Positions 37,051 to 45,587 of a DNA stretch of 64,000 bases are shown one piece after another. Both the position numbers and the translations under genes were made by a program. The number at the start of each line of letters is the position of its first letter. Positions within the stretch are counted from its first letter, which is position 1. The stretch lies in NCBI RefSeq assembly GCF_001306145.1, contig NZ_LGKO01000002.1, positions 992,001 through 1,056,000 of the forward strand, written 5' to 3'. The notes under the pieces were generated by a model. It made no database searches. It saw only the letters and a program-made list of their open reading frames with translations, and was not told the origin of the DNA. This DNA is from Thermanaerothrix daxensis (GTDB lineage: Bacteria; Chloroflexota; Anaerolineae; Anaerolineales; Anaerolineaceae).

Positions 37051-38295
37051 CTACTGCTGAAGTAATATTTGAACTGCGGCCTCTAACTGAGGATCTTTCC
37101 CGGCTTTGAGATCTTCCTCTGTCATGGGAACCTCAAGGTCGGGTGTTAATCCAACGCCGTTTATTTGCCGTTCTTTAGGGGTTAACCAGCGCGCCACGGT
37201 AATGCGCACGGCCCCCTGATTATTAACTAAGGGGGTCCAGGATTGAACAGACCCCTTGCCAAAGGTCTTTGTGCCAACCAGTTTCCCGCGCTGATAATCC
37301 TGAATGGCACCTGCTGTGATCTCCGATGCAGAAGCCGTGCCCTCATTAACCAACACCACAAGCGGAATATCGGTGGCAATGCCTCGGCCTTTGGCTTCGA
37401 AGGTGATTTTTCGCCCGTCACCATAGACCTCATACATGATTACCCCCTGTTTGATAAATTCCGAACTAACGTCAATGGCTGCGTTTAAGAACCCACCACC
37501 ATTATTGCGTAAATCCAGGATGATCCCCACTGGTTTTTGTTCTAGCAGGCTGGTTAGTGTGCGTCGAAGTTCAGAAGCCGTCTTCTCACCAAACGTGAAC
37601 AGGCGCACGTAGGCTATGTTTTGGTCCAGGATTTTGCCCTCTACCGAGGGGATGGTAATTTTCTGACGGGTGATTTGAACTTCAAACGGAGCCGGTTCAC
37701 CTTCGCGCTGAATGGTCAGGGTGACAGAGGTACCTGCCGGCCCCAGGACTCGTCGTAGGACCAGACTTGGGTCAACACCTGTCATGTCCTCACCATCTAC
37801 AGCAATGATTTTATCACCAGGCTTGAGACCGGCTTTCTCGGCTGGCGAATCGGGCATGGGGCTGATGACGGTTAGGAATTCGCCGCTGGTATCTACCCAG
37901 GCCCCTATGCCCTCGTACTCACCTTCAAGCGGCGCATTGGCTTGCTGGTACTCGAAGGGATCCATGTAACCAGTGTGAGGGTCATTGAGGGCTTCCAGCA
38001 TGCCTCGGATGGCCCCTCGCATCAAAGCCTCGTCATTGACTGGTTGGTCCACATATTGCTCGTGAACCAGGTCCCATGCCTGCCAGAATGGTTTGAAGAG
38101 GGTTTCAACCGATGACGAGGCGGGGCTGGAAGCCGGGGTGGGCAGGAATGGGAAGCGGCTTAGAAACTGGTTGATGACCGAGGAGGTTGTGGTAGGAGCC
38201 TGTATGGTAACCGCCACGCCAGCAGCAAAGCAACTGATGGCGATTCCGAGGATAAGGGCGATGAGCAACGCGATGCGCACAAATTTTGAACCCAT
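37051..38295 (-). CDS. C-terminal processing peptidase, S41 family
   Basis: The 414-residue protease has an N-terminal signal/anchor, a PDZ domain (about 115-200: EGEYEGIGAWVDT, SPAEKAGLKPGDKI) and the S41 catalytic core with Ser in NEGTASASEI and Lys in GTKTFGKGSVQ. It acts outside the membrane. The ATG at 38295 is chosen over 38307 because GGAGCG lies 8 bp before it. It is the first gene of a protease pair with the HtrA-type gene. Confidence 0.92.
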   Translation of the reverse strand: MGSKFVRIALLIALILGIAISCFAAGVAVTIQAPTTTSSVINQFLSRFPFLPTPASSPASSSVETLFKPFWQAWDLVHEQYVDQPVNDEALMRGAIRGMLEALNDPHTGYMDPFEYQQANAPLEGEYEGIGAWVDTSGEFLTVISPMPDSPAEKAGLKPGDKIIAVDGEDMTGVDPSLVLRRVLGPAGTSVTLTIQREGEPAPFEVQITRQKITIPSVEGKILDQNIAYVRLFTFGEKTASELRRTLTSLLEQKPVGIILDLRNNGGGFLNAAIDVSSEFIKQGVIMYEVYGDGRKITFEAKGRGIATDIPLVVLVNEGTASASEITAGAIQDYQRGKLVGTKTFGKGSVQSWTPLVNNQGAVRITVARWLTPKERQINGVGLTPDLEVPMTEEDLKAGKDPQLEAAVQILLQQ

Positions 38296-38345
38296 AAAAC
38301 GCTCCATTTTTTAAAAAGAAATTTTCAGAGTTATTTGGCTCGGCT

Positions 38346-38603
38346 TCATTCCCTGTTGTCCACAGATTCTTGGGGCAGTTGGGATGACGGTAATTGGCGC
38401 ACAGCCTGGGAAAGCCGTTCCCAATCAGCCTCTTCGTTTCGACGTAATTCTACTTGCTGGAAGGGGAAGTTAAGCTCCGGTTTGCGACGCGGAGGCGGCT
38501 GATGACGATGGCGCCACAAGGAAACCAGAGTCAGGTTAATCATCAGCATGAAGATACAGAGCAGGAGGATGATTGCCCAGGCCCCAGGCGATTCGGTGTT
38601 CAT
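38346..38603 (-). CDS. Small single-pass membrane protein
   Basis: This 85-residue protein has one transmembrane helix (GAWAIILLLCIFMLMINLTLVSL trimmed, about residues 7-30) and a basic then mixed-charge cytoplasmic tail. No family is recognised. Its ATG overlaps the stop of the HAD gene (TAATG) with GGAG upstream, which supports translation. The CtpA-type gene begins 50 bp downstream. Confidence 0.6.
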   Translation of the reverse strand: MNTESPGAWAIILLLCIFMLMINLTLVSLWRHRHQPPPRRKPELNFPFQQVELRRNEEADWERLSQAVRQLPSSQLPQESVDNRE

Positions 38604-39268
38604 TAGTTCCACTCCGTTTCATCCTCAAACAAACCACCCTGCGCCAGTACCCGAGGAAGTTCTTCGATTCTGCGGATGTGAAAATGTCCTGCGTGTTGGC
38701 GCCCGTTTTCACTGACTTGAACGGTCCAGAACCCTAATCTCCGGGCAGTGCGCAGGTTGGCGGGTAGGTCATCAATTAGAAGACATTGGCTGGTGTCGGG
38801 ATATTCGAGTTTTTGCAGCATTTTCTGGAAGGCCTCGGGAAAAGGCTTGCAGAAGGGCAACATGTCCCAAATATCAATGATTTGCCTGAAACATCCCTCA
38901 AGGCCCAGCCTTGCTAGAACCCGATTGGCATGGTTTTTATCGGCGTTAGTAAAAATTACCTTGGGGTATGGGAGCACCTTCAGCAGCGTTCGTAATTCGG
39001 GATTGGGCTGTAGATAATCCTCCAAGGGAACATCGTGCACAAAGGCGAGGTACTCTGTTGGGTCAATATGATATTGCAGATAAAGACCTCGGAGCGTAGT
39101 CCCATAGGAGTGGAACAGGTTTTTCCGAAATGCCTCAACGTTCTCTAGGGGAAGACTTAACTTCTGGTGAATAAATAAGTCAATTCGCTTGGCGATGGCT
39201 TCCCAAACGCCCAAAGAGGCTGGGTAAAGGGTATCATCAAGGTCGAAGATTAAGATTTTGGGCTTCAT
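38603..39268 (-). CDS. HAD hydrolase, pyrimidine 5'-nucleotidase type
   Basis: The 221-residue HAD phosphatase has motif I FDLDDTLYP, motif II Thr in VIFTNADK, motif III Lys in FCKPFPEAF and motif IV LLIDDLPANL. The helical cap between motifs I and II and the ending YPASLGVWEAI match the SDT1/YjjG-like pyrimidine nucleotidase group. It probably dephosphorylates UMP/CMP or related nucleotides. TATACT ends 7 bp before the ATG, indicating a leaderless transcript. It is divergent from mutL. Confidence 0.82.
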   Translation of the reverse strand: MKPKILIFDLDDTLYPASLGVWEAIAKRIDLFIHQKLSLPLENVEAFRKNLFHSYGTTLRGLYLQYHIDPTEYLAFVHDVPLEDYLQPNPELRTLLKVLPYPKVIFTNADKNHANRVLARLGLEGCFRQIIDIWDMLPFCKPFPEAFQKMLQKLEYPDTSQCLLIDDLPANLRTARRLGFWTVQVSENGRQHAGHFHIRRIEELPRVLAQGGLFEDETEWN

Positions 39269-39275
39269 CCTTTGC

Positions 39276-39281
39276 AGTATA
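39276..39281 (-). promoter_or_regulatory. -10 element placed for leaderless transcription of the HAD gene
   Basis: TATACT on the minus strand lies 7 bp before the ATG at 39268. TTCTCA at 39299-39304 is a four-of-six match to the -35 box with a 17-bp spacer. Confidence 0.5.
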
Positions 39282-39367
39282 ACGATTTTGTGGAGAGATG
39301 AGAAGAGGGCAACTCGGCTGTAATTTGTTGAACAATCAATCTACCGTTTCAGGGTGATGAGAGTGGA

Positions 39368-39373
39368 TATAAT
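39368..39373 (+). promoter_or_regulatory. Probable -10 element of mutL
   Basis: TATAAT lies 36 bp before the mutL ATG. No clear -35 box is present. Confidence 0.45.
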
Positions 39374-39409
39374 TAGAACAACCTGGTGATATTTATTTTC
39401 AGGTGAGTG

Positions 39410-41179
39410 ATGCCTATCCAAGTTTTAAGGGAAGAAGTTGCTGCTAAAATTGCCGCCGGTGAAGTGGTTGAGCGTCCGGTCTCGGTTGTCAAGGAATTGA
39501 TCGAGAATGCACTGGATGCGGGGGCAACCGAGATCACAATCGAGACCCGGGAGGCAGGGAAGCGTTTGATCGAAGTGGCTGATAATGGGAGTGGTATCCT
39601 ATTTGAGGAACTGCCCCTGGCCATTGCCCGTTTTGCTACCAGTAAGTTGAGCACGGCAGAAGATTTGTTCAATATCCGCACATTGGGTTTTCGAGGTGAG
39701 GCTCTGGCCTCTATTGCCGCTGTGTCGCGAATGACATTGTTTTCTTGCCCGGCCGGGGCGAAGCAAGGTGGGAAGATTGTAGTCCATGGAAGCAAGATTG
39801 AGACCTATGAGCCGGTGGGTTTGCCTCCCGGGACGGTTGTTCGGGTTGAAGATCTTTTCTATAATGTGCCAGCCCGGCTTAAGTTTCTGAAGCAGGATAC
39901 CACCGAGCGCAACCTGATTAACGCCCTGGTAAGCCGATACGCCATGGCCTACCCTGACGTGCGCTTTCGCTTAATTCACGATGGCAAAGTATTCTTACAA
40001 ACGTATGGGCGAGGCGAAGCGAGGGAGATCCTGGCAACTTACTATGGGGTCGAGGTGGCTCGGCAAATGCTTGAGGTGGATCTGGAGGACGCGGATATTA
40101 GCGTTCGTGGGTTTATCAGCCCCATCTCACTAACGCGAGCCAATCGTAAGGAGATCACCTTTTTTGTCAACGGGCGTTGGGCCCAGGATGTTGCGCTGAC
40201 CTCGGCACTTCTTCAAGCCTACCACACGCTACTCATGGTAGGGCGTTACCCGATGGCTGTTTTGTTTATTCATATTGCACCCGAAGCAGTGGATGTTAAT
40301 GTGCATCCAGCGAAGGCTGAAGTGCGGTTTCGCCAACCCGATCGCGTATTTTCGGCAGTGCAGCGCGCCGTGCGTCGGGCTTTACTGGCTCAGCCCTCGG
40401 TGGTGCCAGTTGAGTGGTCAAATTGGGCTGGCGAGCGTTCACGACAGGTCATAGATCCGGCCTGGCAAATGGCTGCTGATCTTAAGGCGTCTCCAACGGA
40501 GGAGAAAGAAAGGCTAAATCCCTCTATAGCGTCGGAGGCCAGTGCACTAGGGTCAGGCGTGGTTCAGCCTCAACAGAACTCTTTACCGGGGCATCATTTG
40601 CCCTTGCTGCGCCTGGTTGGCCAGGTAAGAGCCACCTACCTCGTTGCTGAAGGGCCTGATGGGCTTTATCTGATTGATCAACACGCAGCCCATGAACGGA
40701 TTCTGTTTGAGCGCTTGATGCGAGAACGGGAGAAAGGACTGGTCGTGCAGCCCTTGCTAAACCCTCAACCCTTTCGCGTACCAGTGACCAAGGTCGAGGA
40801 GTTCCAGCAGTATGTAGGTTTATTACATCAATGGGGGTTTGAGGTTGAGCCGTTTGGTCAAGATACCTTTCTCATACGGGCTTTCCCGGCCCTTCTGAGT
40901 GGGAGTGATCCGGTAGCGGCTTTGCAGGCGCTGGTAGATGCGTTTGAGGAGGATGAGTCGCTCTTGGAAAAAGAGGTGGAGGCGCGCTTAATCGCCCGAA
41001 TTTGTAAACGCGCGGCGGTTAAGGGCGGGCAGGTTTTGTCTCGTGAGGAACAAGAAGCACTATTGCGTGATTTAGAGGCGTGTGAATCGCCACGAACCTG
41101 TCCCCATGGCCGCCCCACTATGATTCATCTGGCCGCTGAAGTGTTGGAACGTCAATTTGGGCGGCGTGGTAGTCGTTGA
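39410..41179 (+). CDS. mutL: DNA mismatch repair protein MutL
   Basis: The 589-residue protein has the GHKL ATPase domain (IAAGEVVERP, ENALDAGAT, DNGSGI, TLGFRGEALASI) and a C-terminal dimerisation/endonuclease domain from about residue 400. The endonuclease metal motif DQHA-x2-E-x4-E is intact (DQHAAHERILFE), as are ICKRAAVKGG and CPHGRP, so it should nick the strand as in MutH-less bacteria. The ATG at 39410 is preferred over an adjacent GTG. mutS is not in the window. Confidence 0.95.
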   Translation: MPIQVLREEVAAKIAAGEVVERPVSVVKELIENALDAGATEITIETREAGKRLIEVADNGSGILFEELPLAIARFATSKLSTAEDLFNIRTLGFRGEALASIAAVSRMTLFSCPAGAKQGGKIVVHGSKIETYEPVGLPPGTVVRVEDLFYNVPARLKFLKQDTTERNLINALVSRYAMAYPDVRFRLIHDGKVFLQTYGRGEAREILATYYGVEVARQMLEVDLEDADISVRGFISPISLTRANRKEITFFVNGRWAQDVALTSALLQAYHTLLMVGRYPMAVLFIHIAPEAVDVNVHPAKAEVRFRQPDRVFSAVQRAVRRALLAQPSVVPVEWSNWAGERSRQVIDPAWQMAADLKASPTEEKERLNPSIASEASALGSGVVQPQQNSLPGHHLPLLRLVGQVRATYLVAEGPDGLYLIDQHAAHERILFERLMREREKGLVVQPLLNPQPFRVPVTKVEEFQQYVGLLHQWGFEVEPFGQDTFLIRAFPALLSGSDPVAALQALVDAFEEDESLLEKEVEARLIARICKRAAVKGGQVLSREEQEALLRDLEACESPRTCPHGRPTMIHLAAEVLERQFGRRGSR

Positions 41180-41206
41180 TCTTATTTTTTGGAGGACTGA
41201 AGATTT

Positions 41207-42067
41207 ATGCTGGTAGTAACGGATAGCTCAGCCGATTTTGCCCCAGGACAAGTTGAAGGGCTGGATATTCAGGTGGTACCTCTGTATGTGATATTTGGCG
41301 AGGTTACCTATCGTAGTGGCATGGATATTGATCACGAAACTTTTTATGATCGTTTGAAATCAGGCCAGATGCCGAGAACCTCGCAGCCCTCCGTTGGCGA
41401 GTTCGTTTCTATTTATCGTGCGCTGGCTAAGCAAAATACGGAGATCCTTTCTATTCATCTATCCTCGGCACTTAGTGGTACGCTCAGTGCTGCCAAGATG
41501 GCGGCCACGATGGTGCCAGAAGCCAGGGTTACTTTCTTTGATACCGGGGGCGTTTCTGTGATTGTAGGGTGGTGTGCTGAAATGGCTGCCAGGGCTGTTC
41601 GGGCCGGATGGCCGTTGCAGCGAATCCTTCAATTGCTGGAACGGATTCGGGAAGCAATGATGGGCATTTTTATGTTGCCCACACTGAAATACATTGTTGC
41701 TGGAGGGCGAGTAGGGCACTTAAAGGGATTAGTGGGTTCCCTCATGAATATTAAACCAATTATGGGGTTTGATCTCAAACAGGGCACCATCATTGAGCTG
41801 GGTAAAGAGTTCTCGGTTCGACGAGCCATTTTAGCCCAGGCTGATTTCATCGCCAGACGATTTCCACCGGGGACGCGCCTGAGAGTCCAGGTTGCTCATA
41901 GCCGCAATCCTGAAGGCGCGGAGCTCCTGATGGAACGTCTCAAGGCTCTATTTGAGTGTCATTTTTTGCCCCCAGCCACCATTGGTCCGGTGTTGGGCGC
42001 TCACGGCGGAGAGGGGATTGTGGGAGTTGGGCTGGCGCCAATGGATATATTTGAGGGCCTGGCTTAG
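41207..42067 (+). CDS. DegV family fatty-acid-binding protein
   Basis: The 286-residue protein has the DegV fold: VVTDSSADF at the start, VVPLYVIFGEVTYRSG, the lipid-contact motif MPRTSQPSVGEF, SIHLSSALSGT, and the C-terminal IGPVLGAHGGEGIVGVG. DegV/FakB proteins carry fatty acids to the FakA kinase in Firmicutes. No fakA is in the window. It follows mutL by 27 bp and overlaps the sirtuin gene end by 4 bp. Confidence 0.9.
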   Translation: MLVVTDSSADFAPGQVEGLDIQVVPLYVIFGEVTYRSGMDIDHETFYDRLKSGQMPRTSQPSVGEFVSIYRALAKQNTEILSIHLSSALSGTLSAAKMAATMVPEARVTFFDTGGVSVIVGWCAEMAARAVRAGWPLQRILQLLERIREAMMGIFMLPTLKYIVAGGRVGHLKGLVGSLMNIKPIMGFDLKQGTIIELGKEFSVRRAILAQADFIARRFPPGTRLRVQVAHSRNPEGAELLMERLKALFECHFLPPATIGPVLGAHGGEGIVGVGLAPMDIFEGLA

Positions 42068-42843
42068 GTACTTCTGTGACCAAGGAGGCGTGCGGCAATT
42101 GGGGGAATGACTTTCAGCACATCTTGGCGTAAGATAAGCGCAGCTTCACGATCCAGATAGGTTGGGGATAAAGTATTGATGACAATCCGCCCACCATGCT
42201 CTAGAGTGTAAAGGGGGATTTGGGCTGCGGGCATTACTTCAAGAGAACTACCGATTACAAATAAAAGATCAGCCTTTTTGCAATGGGCAAGTGCTTCTTC
42301 CCAGGCTTCGGTGGGAAGCATTTCCTCGAAGAGCACAATATCGGGTTTTAAGAAAGCCCGGCAATTAGGACAGCAGGGGAGGGTCCCCTCCGTTACAAAG
42401 GGCTCAATAAAAGCCTCTGTCTCGTATTGGCGCTGGCAATTCAGGCAGGTTAGCGTGCGGAGGGAACCGTGCAGTTCGACCACCCGGGTGGCTCCGGCGC
42501 GCTGGTGCAGATTATCAATGTTTTGCGTAATAATGGCTTTGAGGTATCCGGCTTTTTGGAGATCGGCCAGGGCGATATGGGCTGGATTGGGAGAAGCCCG
42601 CCAGGATTTTGCTGCTAGCGGTCGCAGCCATTCAAAGAAGCGGTGGGGGTAGTGACGAAACGCCCGCCATGAAGCCACTTCAAGGGGATTGTGGCGCTCC
42701 CAAAGACCAGTGCCAGGAGAGCGGAAATCGGGGATGCCAGAAGGGGTTGAGATTCCTGCTCCGGTGAGCGCTACGGCGTAATGTGCCGTTCGAATCCACT
42801 CGGTTACTTTTTGGATGCCTTCTTCGATATCGTTTATCTGCAT
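42064..42843 (-). CDS. NAD-dependent protein deacylase (sirtuin)
   Basis: The 259-residue Sir2 enzyme removes acyl groups from lysines using NAD. The motifs GAGISTPSGIPDFRS, TQNIDNLH, the catalytic His in ELHGS, and the four zinc cysteines (CLNC and CCPNC) are all present, as are GSSLEV and INTLSP. It is a standard CobB-like bacterial sirtuin. The start is 6 bp after the stop of the response-regulator/ATPase gene, so they may be co-transcribed. Confidence 0.94.
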   Translation of the reverse strand: MQINDIEEGIQKVTEWIRTAHYAVALTGAGISTPSGIPDFRSPGTGLWERHNPLEVASWRAFRHYPHRFFEWLRPLAAKSWRASPNPAHIALADLQKAGYLKAIITQNIDNLHQRAGATRVVELHGSLRTLTCLNCQRQYETEAFIEPFVTEGTLPCCPNCRAFLKPDIVLFEEMLPTEAWEEALAHCKKADLLFVIGSSLEVMPAAQIPLYTLEHGGRIVINTLSPTYLDREAALILRQDVLKVIPPIAARLLGHRST

Positions 42844-42849
42844 GAGAAT

Positions 42850-44001
42850 TTAGGGGCGTGTGCGTTCGACAAACTGAGAAGCCAGTTGCATCACCTGCTG
42901 AGCATAAAGCCCTTCAGGTTGTATGTGCAGGAGAGGCACAGAGCGCATTGCCGCATGATAGGCGAGTTCCGGGACAGGCGGAATGGTGATGCTGACTGAA
43001 TGTTCTAGCGTATCCTGGACCTGGGTGATCGTATATTGCAGGTCTGCACGCATACGATTGTTCAGTACCACTGTGAGCAACTTGGATTTGCCAAAACCAT
43101 AGCCTTCCAGATCAGTCAGCAGTCGGCGGGTCAGTTTAAGGGTAAAGGGTTGTGACTCGGCAACGACCATGACTTCGTCGCATTGATTAAGAAGATCCAG
43201 ATATCCAGGAAGAAAGGGTGTGCCAATATCCAGGATTACCAGGGTGGCGAGAGTAGCTAGGTGGCGGGTGATGAGGGTTAATTTTTCGGCCATACCCGAA
43301 AACAGTGGGTTGTACCCTTCAATGCGCCGAGGGGCAAGGAGTAAGCGCACGCCAAGCGTGGTACGTAGCAGGTTGTTTTCAACCGTGGAGCGAGTTATTT
43401 CTGTGGGTGGAAGACTTAGCAAATTCTTCAGGGCTTGATCATCATGCAGGTTAAGGGTCTCTGCCCAAGTGCCCTCTCCAAGGCGCAGTTCAGCTAGAAT
43501 CACCTCGCTTTTGCTCCGTTGGTGGCAGGCCAGCCCAAGGTTCAAAGCCAGCGTCGAAAGCCCTACACCCCCTTTGGCTGCTATGAGCCCCAAAACATAC
43601 CCTCGAGGCAGGGCAGCTTCGCGACGGGCGCGGCTTCTTCCTAGCAAGGCCTTGATGTGGGCAATCAACTCCGCAGGGTGGATAGGTTTGGTGAGGTAAT
43701 CGTCGGCTCCTGCTTCGTATCCTTCCACCTTATCTTCCACCTGGGATTTAGCGGTAAAGATCAAGATCGGGATCGAACTGGTCTCGGGATTTTGGCGCAA
43801 TCTGCGAGTAACCTCAAACCCATCTAGCCCTGGCATCATGATATCCAGGAGGATCAGGTCGGGTTGTTCGCGCACGGCGACCTGAAGCCCTTCTTCTCCT
43901 GAGGCAGCGGTGACCACATGGTAGCCTTGTTTTTGAAGCATCAGGCCGACCAGGCGCAGGGTTTCCAGATCATCATCCACGACCAGGATCTTTTCTGCCA
44001 T
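42850..44001 (-). CDS. Response regulator fused to MinD/CpaE-like ATPase
   Basis: The 383-residue protein has an intact receiver domain (1-120): VVDDDLETL, phosphorylation Asp in LILLDIMMPG, T in IFTAKS and K in YLTKPI. A ParA/MinD-type ATPase follows (about 135-380) with deviant Walker A KGGVGLST and Walker B LVILDIG. CpaE/TadZ proteins have this order and place pilus machinery. Unlike many, the receiver here keeps every key residue, so phosphorylation is plausible. The Walker A' region reads AELRLGEG instead of the usual D-x-D. No pilus genes are near. Confidence 0.85.
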   Translation of the reverse strand: MAEKILVVDDDLETLRLVGLMLQKQGYHVVTAASGEEGLQVAVREQPDLILLDIMMPGLDGFEVTRRLRQNPETSSIPILIFTAKSQVEDKVEGYEAGADDYLTKPIHPAELIAHIKALLGRSRARREAALPRGYVLGLIAAKGGVGLSTLALNLGLACHQRSKSEVILAELRLGEGTWAETLNLHDDQALKNLLSLPPTEITRSTVENNLLRTTLGVRLLLAPRRIEGYNPLFSGMAEKLTLITRHLATLATLVILDIGTPFLPGYLDLLNQCDEVMVVAESQPFTLKLTRRLLTDLEGYGFGKSKLLTVVLNNRMRADLQYTITQVQDTLEHSVSITIPPVPELAYHAAMRSVPLLHIQPEGLYAQQVMQLASQFVERTRP

Positions 44002-44123
44002 TGTTCAACTATGCTCCTTGCTCAAGGTTCTTTAGCAGTCTAGCACAATCTTCGGGCCGAGACAAGCCCTAGGATATTAGAAGCGTTTTCCGATACTGAC
44101 GGGCGAGGTAAGCGAAAAGCAAG

Positions 44124-44152
44124 TTGGGAAATGGGGAAGGAAAATGTATAAT
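44124..44152 (+). promoter_or_regulatory. Promoter of tilS
   Basis: TTGGGA (44124-44129) and TATAAT (44147-44152) are 17 bp apart. Transcription would start near 44159, leaving a leader of about 13 nt before the ATG at 44172. Confidence 0.65.
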
Positions 44153-44171
44153 CCTGGTAGAGGGAATCCGT

Positions 44172-45587
44172 ATGAGACCACTTGACGAGTCGTTGCTTTT
44201 TGAGACTTGTGAATTGAACAAAACAGCCCCAATTCTGGTTGGGGTTTCAGGAGGGCCAGATAGCGTCTATTTGTGGTTGCGACTGCTTGAAATGGGGTTC
44301 ACGATAGTGGTGGCGCACTTCGATCATGGCTTGCGTCCTGACTCGGCGGCGGATGCTGCTTGGGTAGGTGAACAAGCCCATCGCTTGAATTGCCGCTTTG
44401 TTTTAGGACGTGCAGAGGTGGGGGTTATTGCTGAGCGGGAAGGACTTTCTCTCGAAGAGGCTGCCCGTCGGATGCGTTATCGGTTCCTATTCGAAACGGC
44501 GCAGGCTTATGCATGTCAAGCCGTAGCGGTTGGCCATACCGCGGATGATCAAGTTGAAACGGTGCTCATGCATTTGCTGCGAGGGAGTGGGCTAGGAGGG
44601 TTGTGCGGAATGCGCTTCCGCACTTTTCTTGCAGAGTATTCCACGACTATTCCGCTTGTACGGCCTATCCTGGGAGAGTGGCGCAAGGACATCGAACGCT
44701 ATTTGGAAGAGAAGGGAATCATTTGTTGTCAGGATGTAACTAATCGTGATCTGCGCTTCCTGCGCAATCGAGTGCGCCACAGGCTTCTCCCAATTCTGGA
44801 AACCTATAACTCTCAAATTCGCCGCCATTTGTGGCAAATGGCATACAGTCTGCAGGCAGATTATCAAATCATTGAACAGGAGGTGGGGGCTGCCTGGCAA
44901 CGATGTTTGGTTGATGAGGGGCCAAATTACGTGGGATTAAATCGCGCTGGATTTTGTGCTGAACATGAAGGTATACAGGCTCGCCTTATCAGACGGGCCG
45001 CAGAGCGCTTCACGCGTGAGCAGCGTGGAAGTGACTTCGCCTCTATTGATCGCGTGGTGCGGTTTATTCGGATGGGTTGTCCAGGGCAGATTGACATGGA
45101 AGGAGGGGTTCAGGTTGTACTCGATGGCGTCCATATCTATGTTCTTCGCCAGGGTGAGTGGCCGATCAATCCCCTTTGGCCACTTATTCCACCCGATGCG
45201 GTTTTCCAAATCGGCGTTCCAGGGCAACTGACGCTGGGGGAGGGCTGGGTTTTAGAGGCTTTTTTATCTTCTCCACAGGAAATGTCGGCCTTGGGGGGAC
45301 ATGATGCCTTCACTGCCTGCCTGGATGCCGACACTGTTCAGATGCCGCTGAGGCTAAGAACCCGGCGTTCGGGAGATCGCTTTTGGCCTTACGGGATGGA
45401 AGGTCCGATGCGTCTTTCGGACTTTCTGGTCAATGTTCGTTTACCGCGGTGGGTCAGAGATCGCTGGCCGCTTGTGTTTTCGGGTGATACGCTTGTATGG
45501 GTACCAGGGTATCGAATTGCTCACCCGTACCGTGTGACCCCTTCTACACAGAAGATTGTGGTGCTTAAGTTTTATCGCTCCACCTGA
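44172..45587 (+). CDS. tilS: tRNA(Ile)-lysidine synthetase
   Basis: The 471-residue enzyme modifies C34 of the AUA-reading tRNA-Ile to lysidine. The PP-loop GVSGGPDSVYL near the N terminus, the HFDHGLR segment and VGHTADDQVETVLMHLLRGSGL are diagnostic. The TilS C-terminal domain is seen at LRTRRSGDRFWPYGM. The ATG at 44172 is chosen from the promoter position and family start. The last 16 bp overlap the recombinase-like gene on the other strand. Confidence 0.94.
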   Translation: MRPLDESLLFETCELNKTAPILVGVSGGPDSVYLWLRLLEMGFTIVVAHFDHGLRPDSAADAAWVGEQAHRLNCRFVLGRAEVGVIAEREGLSLEEAARRMRYRFLFETAQAYACQAVAVGHTADDQVETVLMHLLRGSGLGGLCGMRFRTFLAEYSTTIPLVRPILGEWRKDIERYLEEKGIICCQDVTNRDLRFLRNRVRHRLLPILETYNSQIRRHLWQMAYSLQADYQIIEQEVGAAWQRCLVDEGPNYVGLNRAGFCAEHEGIQARLIRRAAERFTREQRGSDFASIDRVVRFIRMGCPGQIDMEGGVQVVLDGVHIYVLRQGEWPINPLWPLIPPDAVFQIGVPGQLTLGEGWVLEAFLSSPQEMSALGGHDAFTACLDADTVQMPLRLRTRRSGDRFWPYGMEGPMRLSDFLVNVRLPRWVRDRWPLVFSGDTLVWVPGYRIAHPYRVTPSTQKIVVLKFYRST

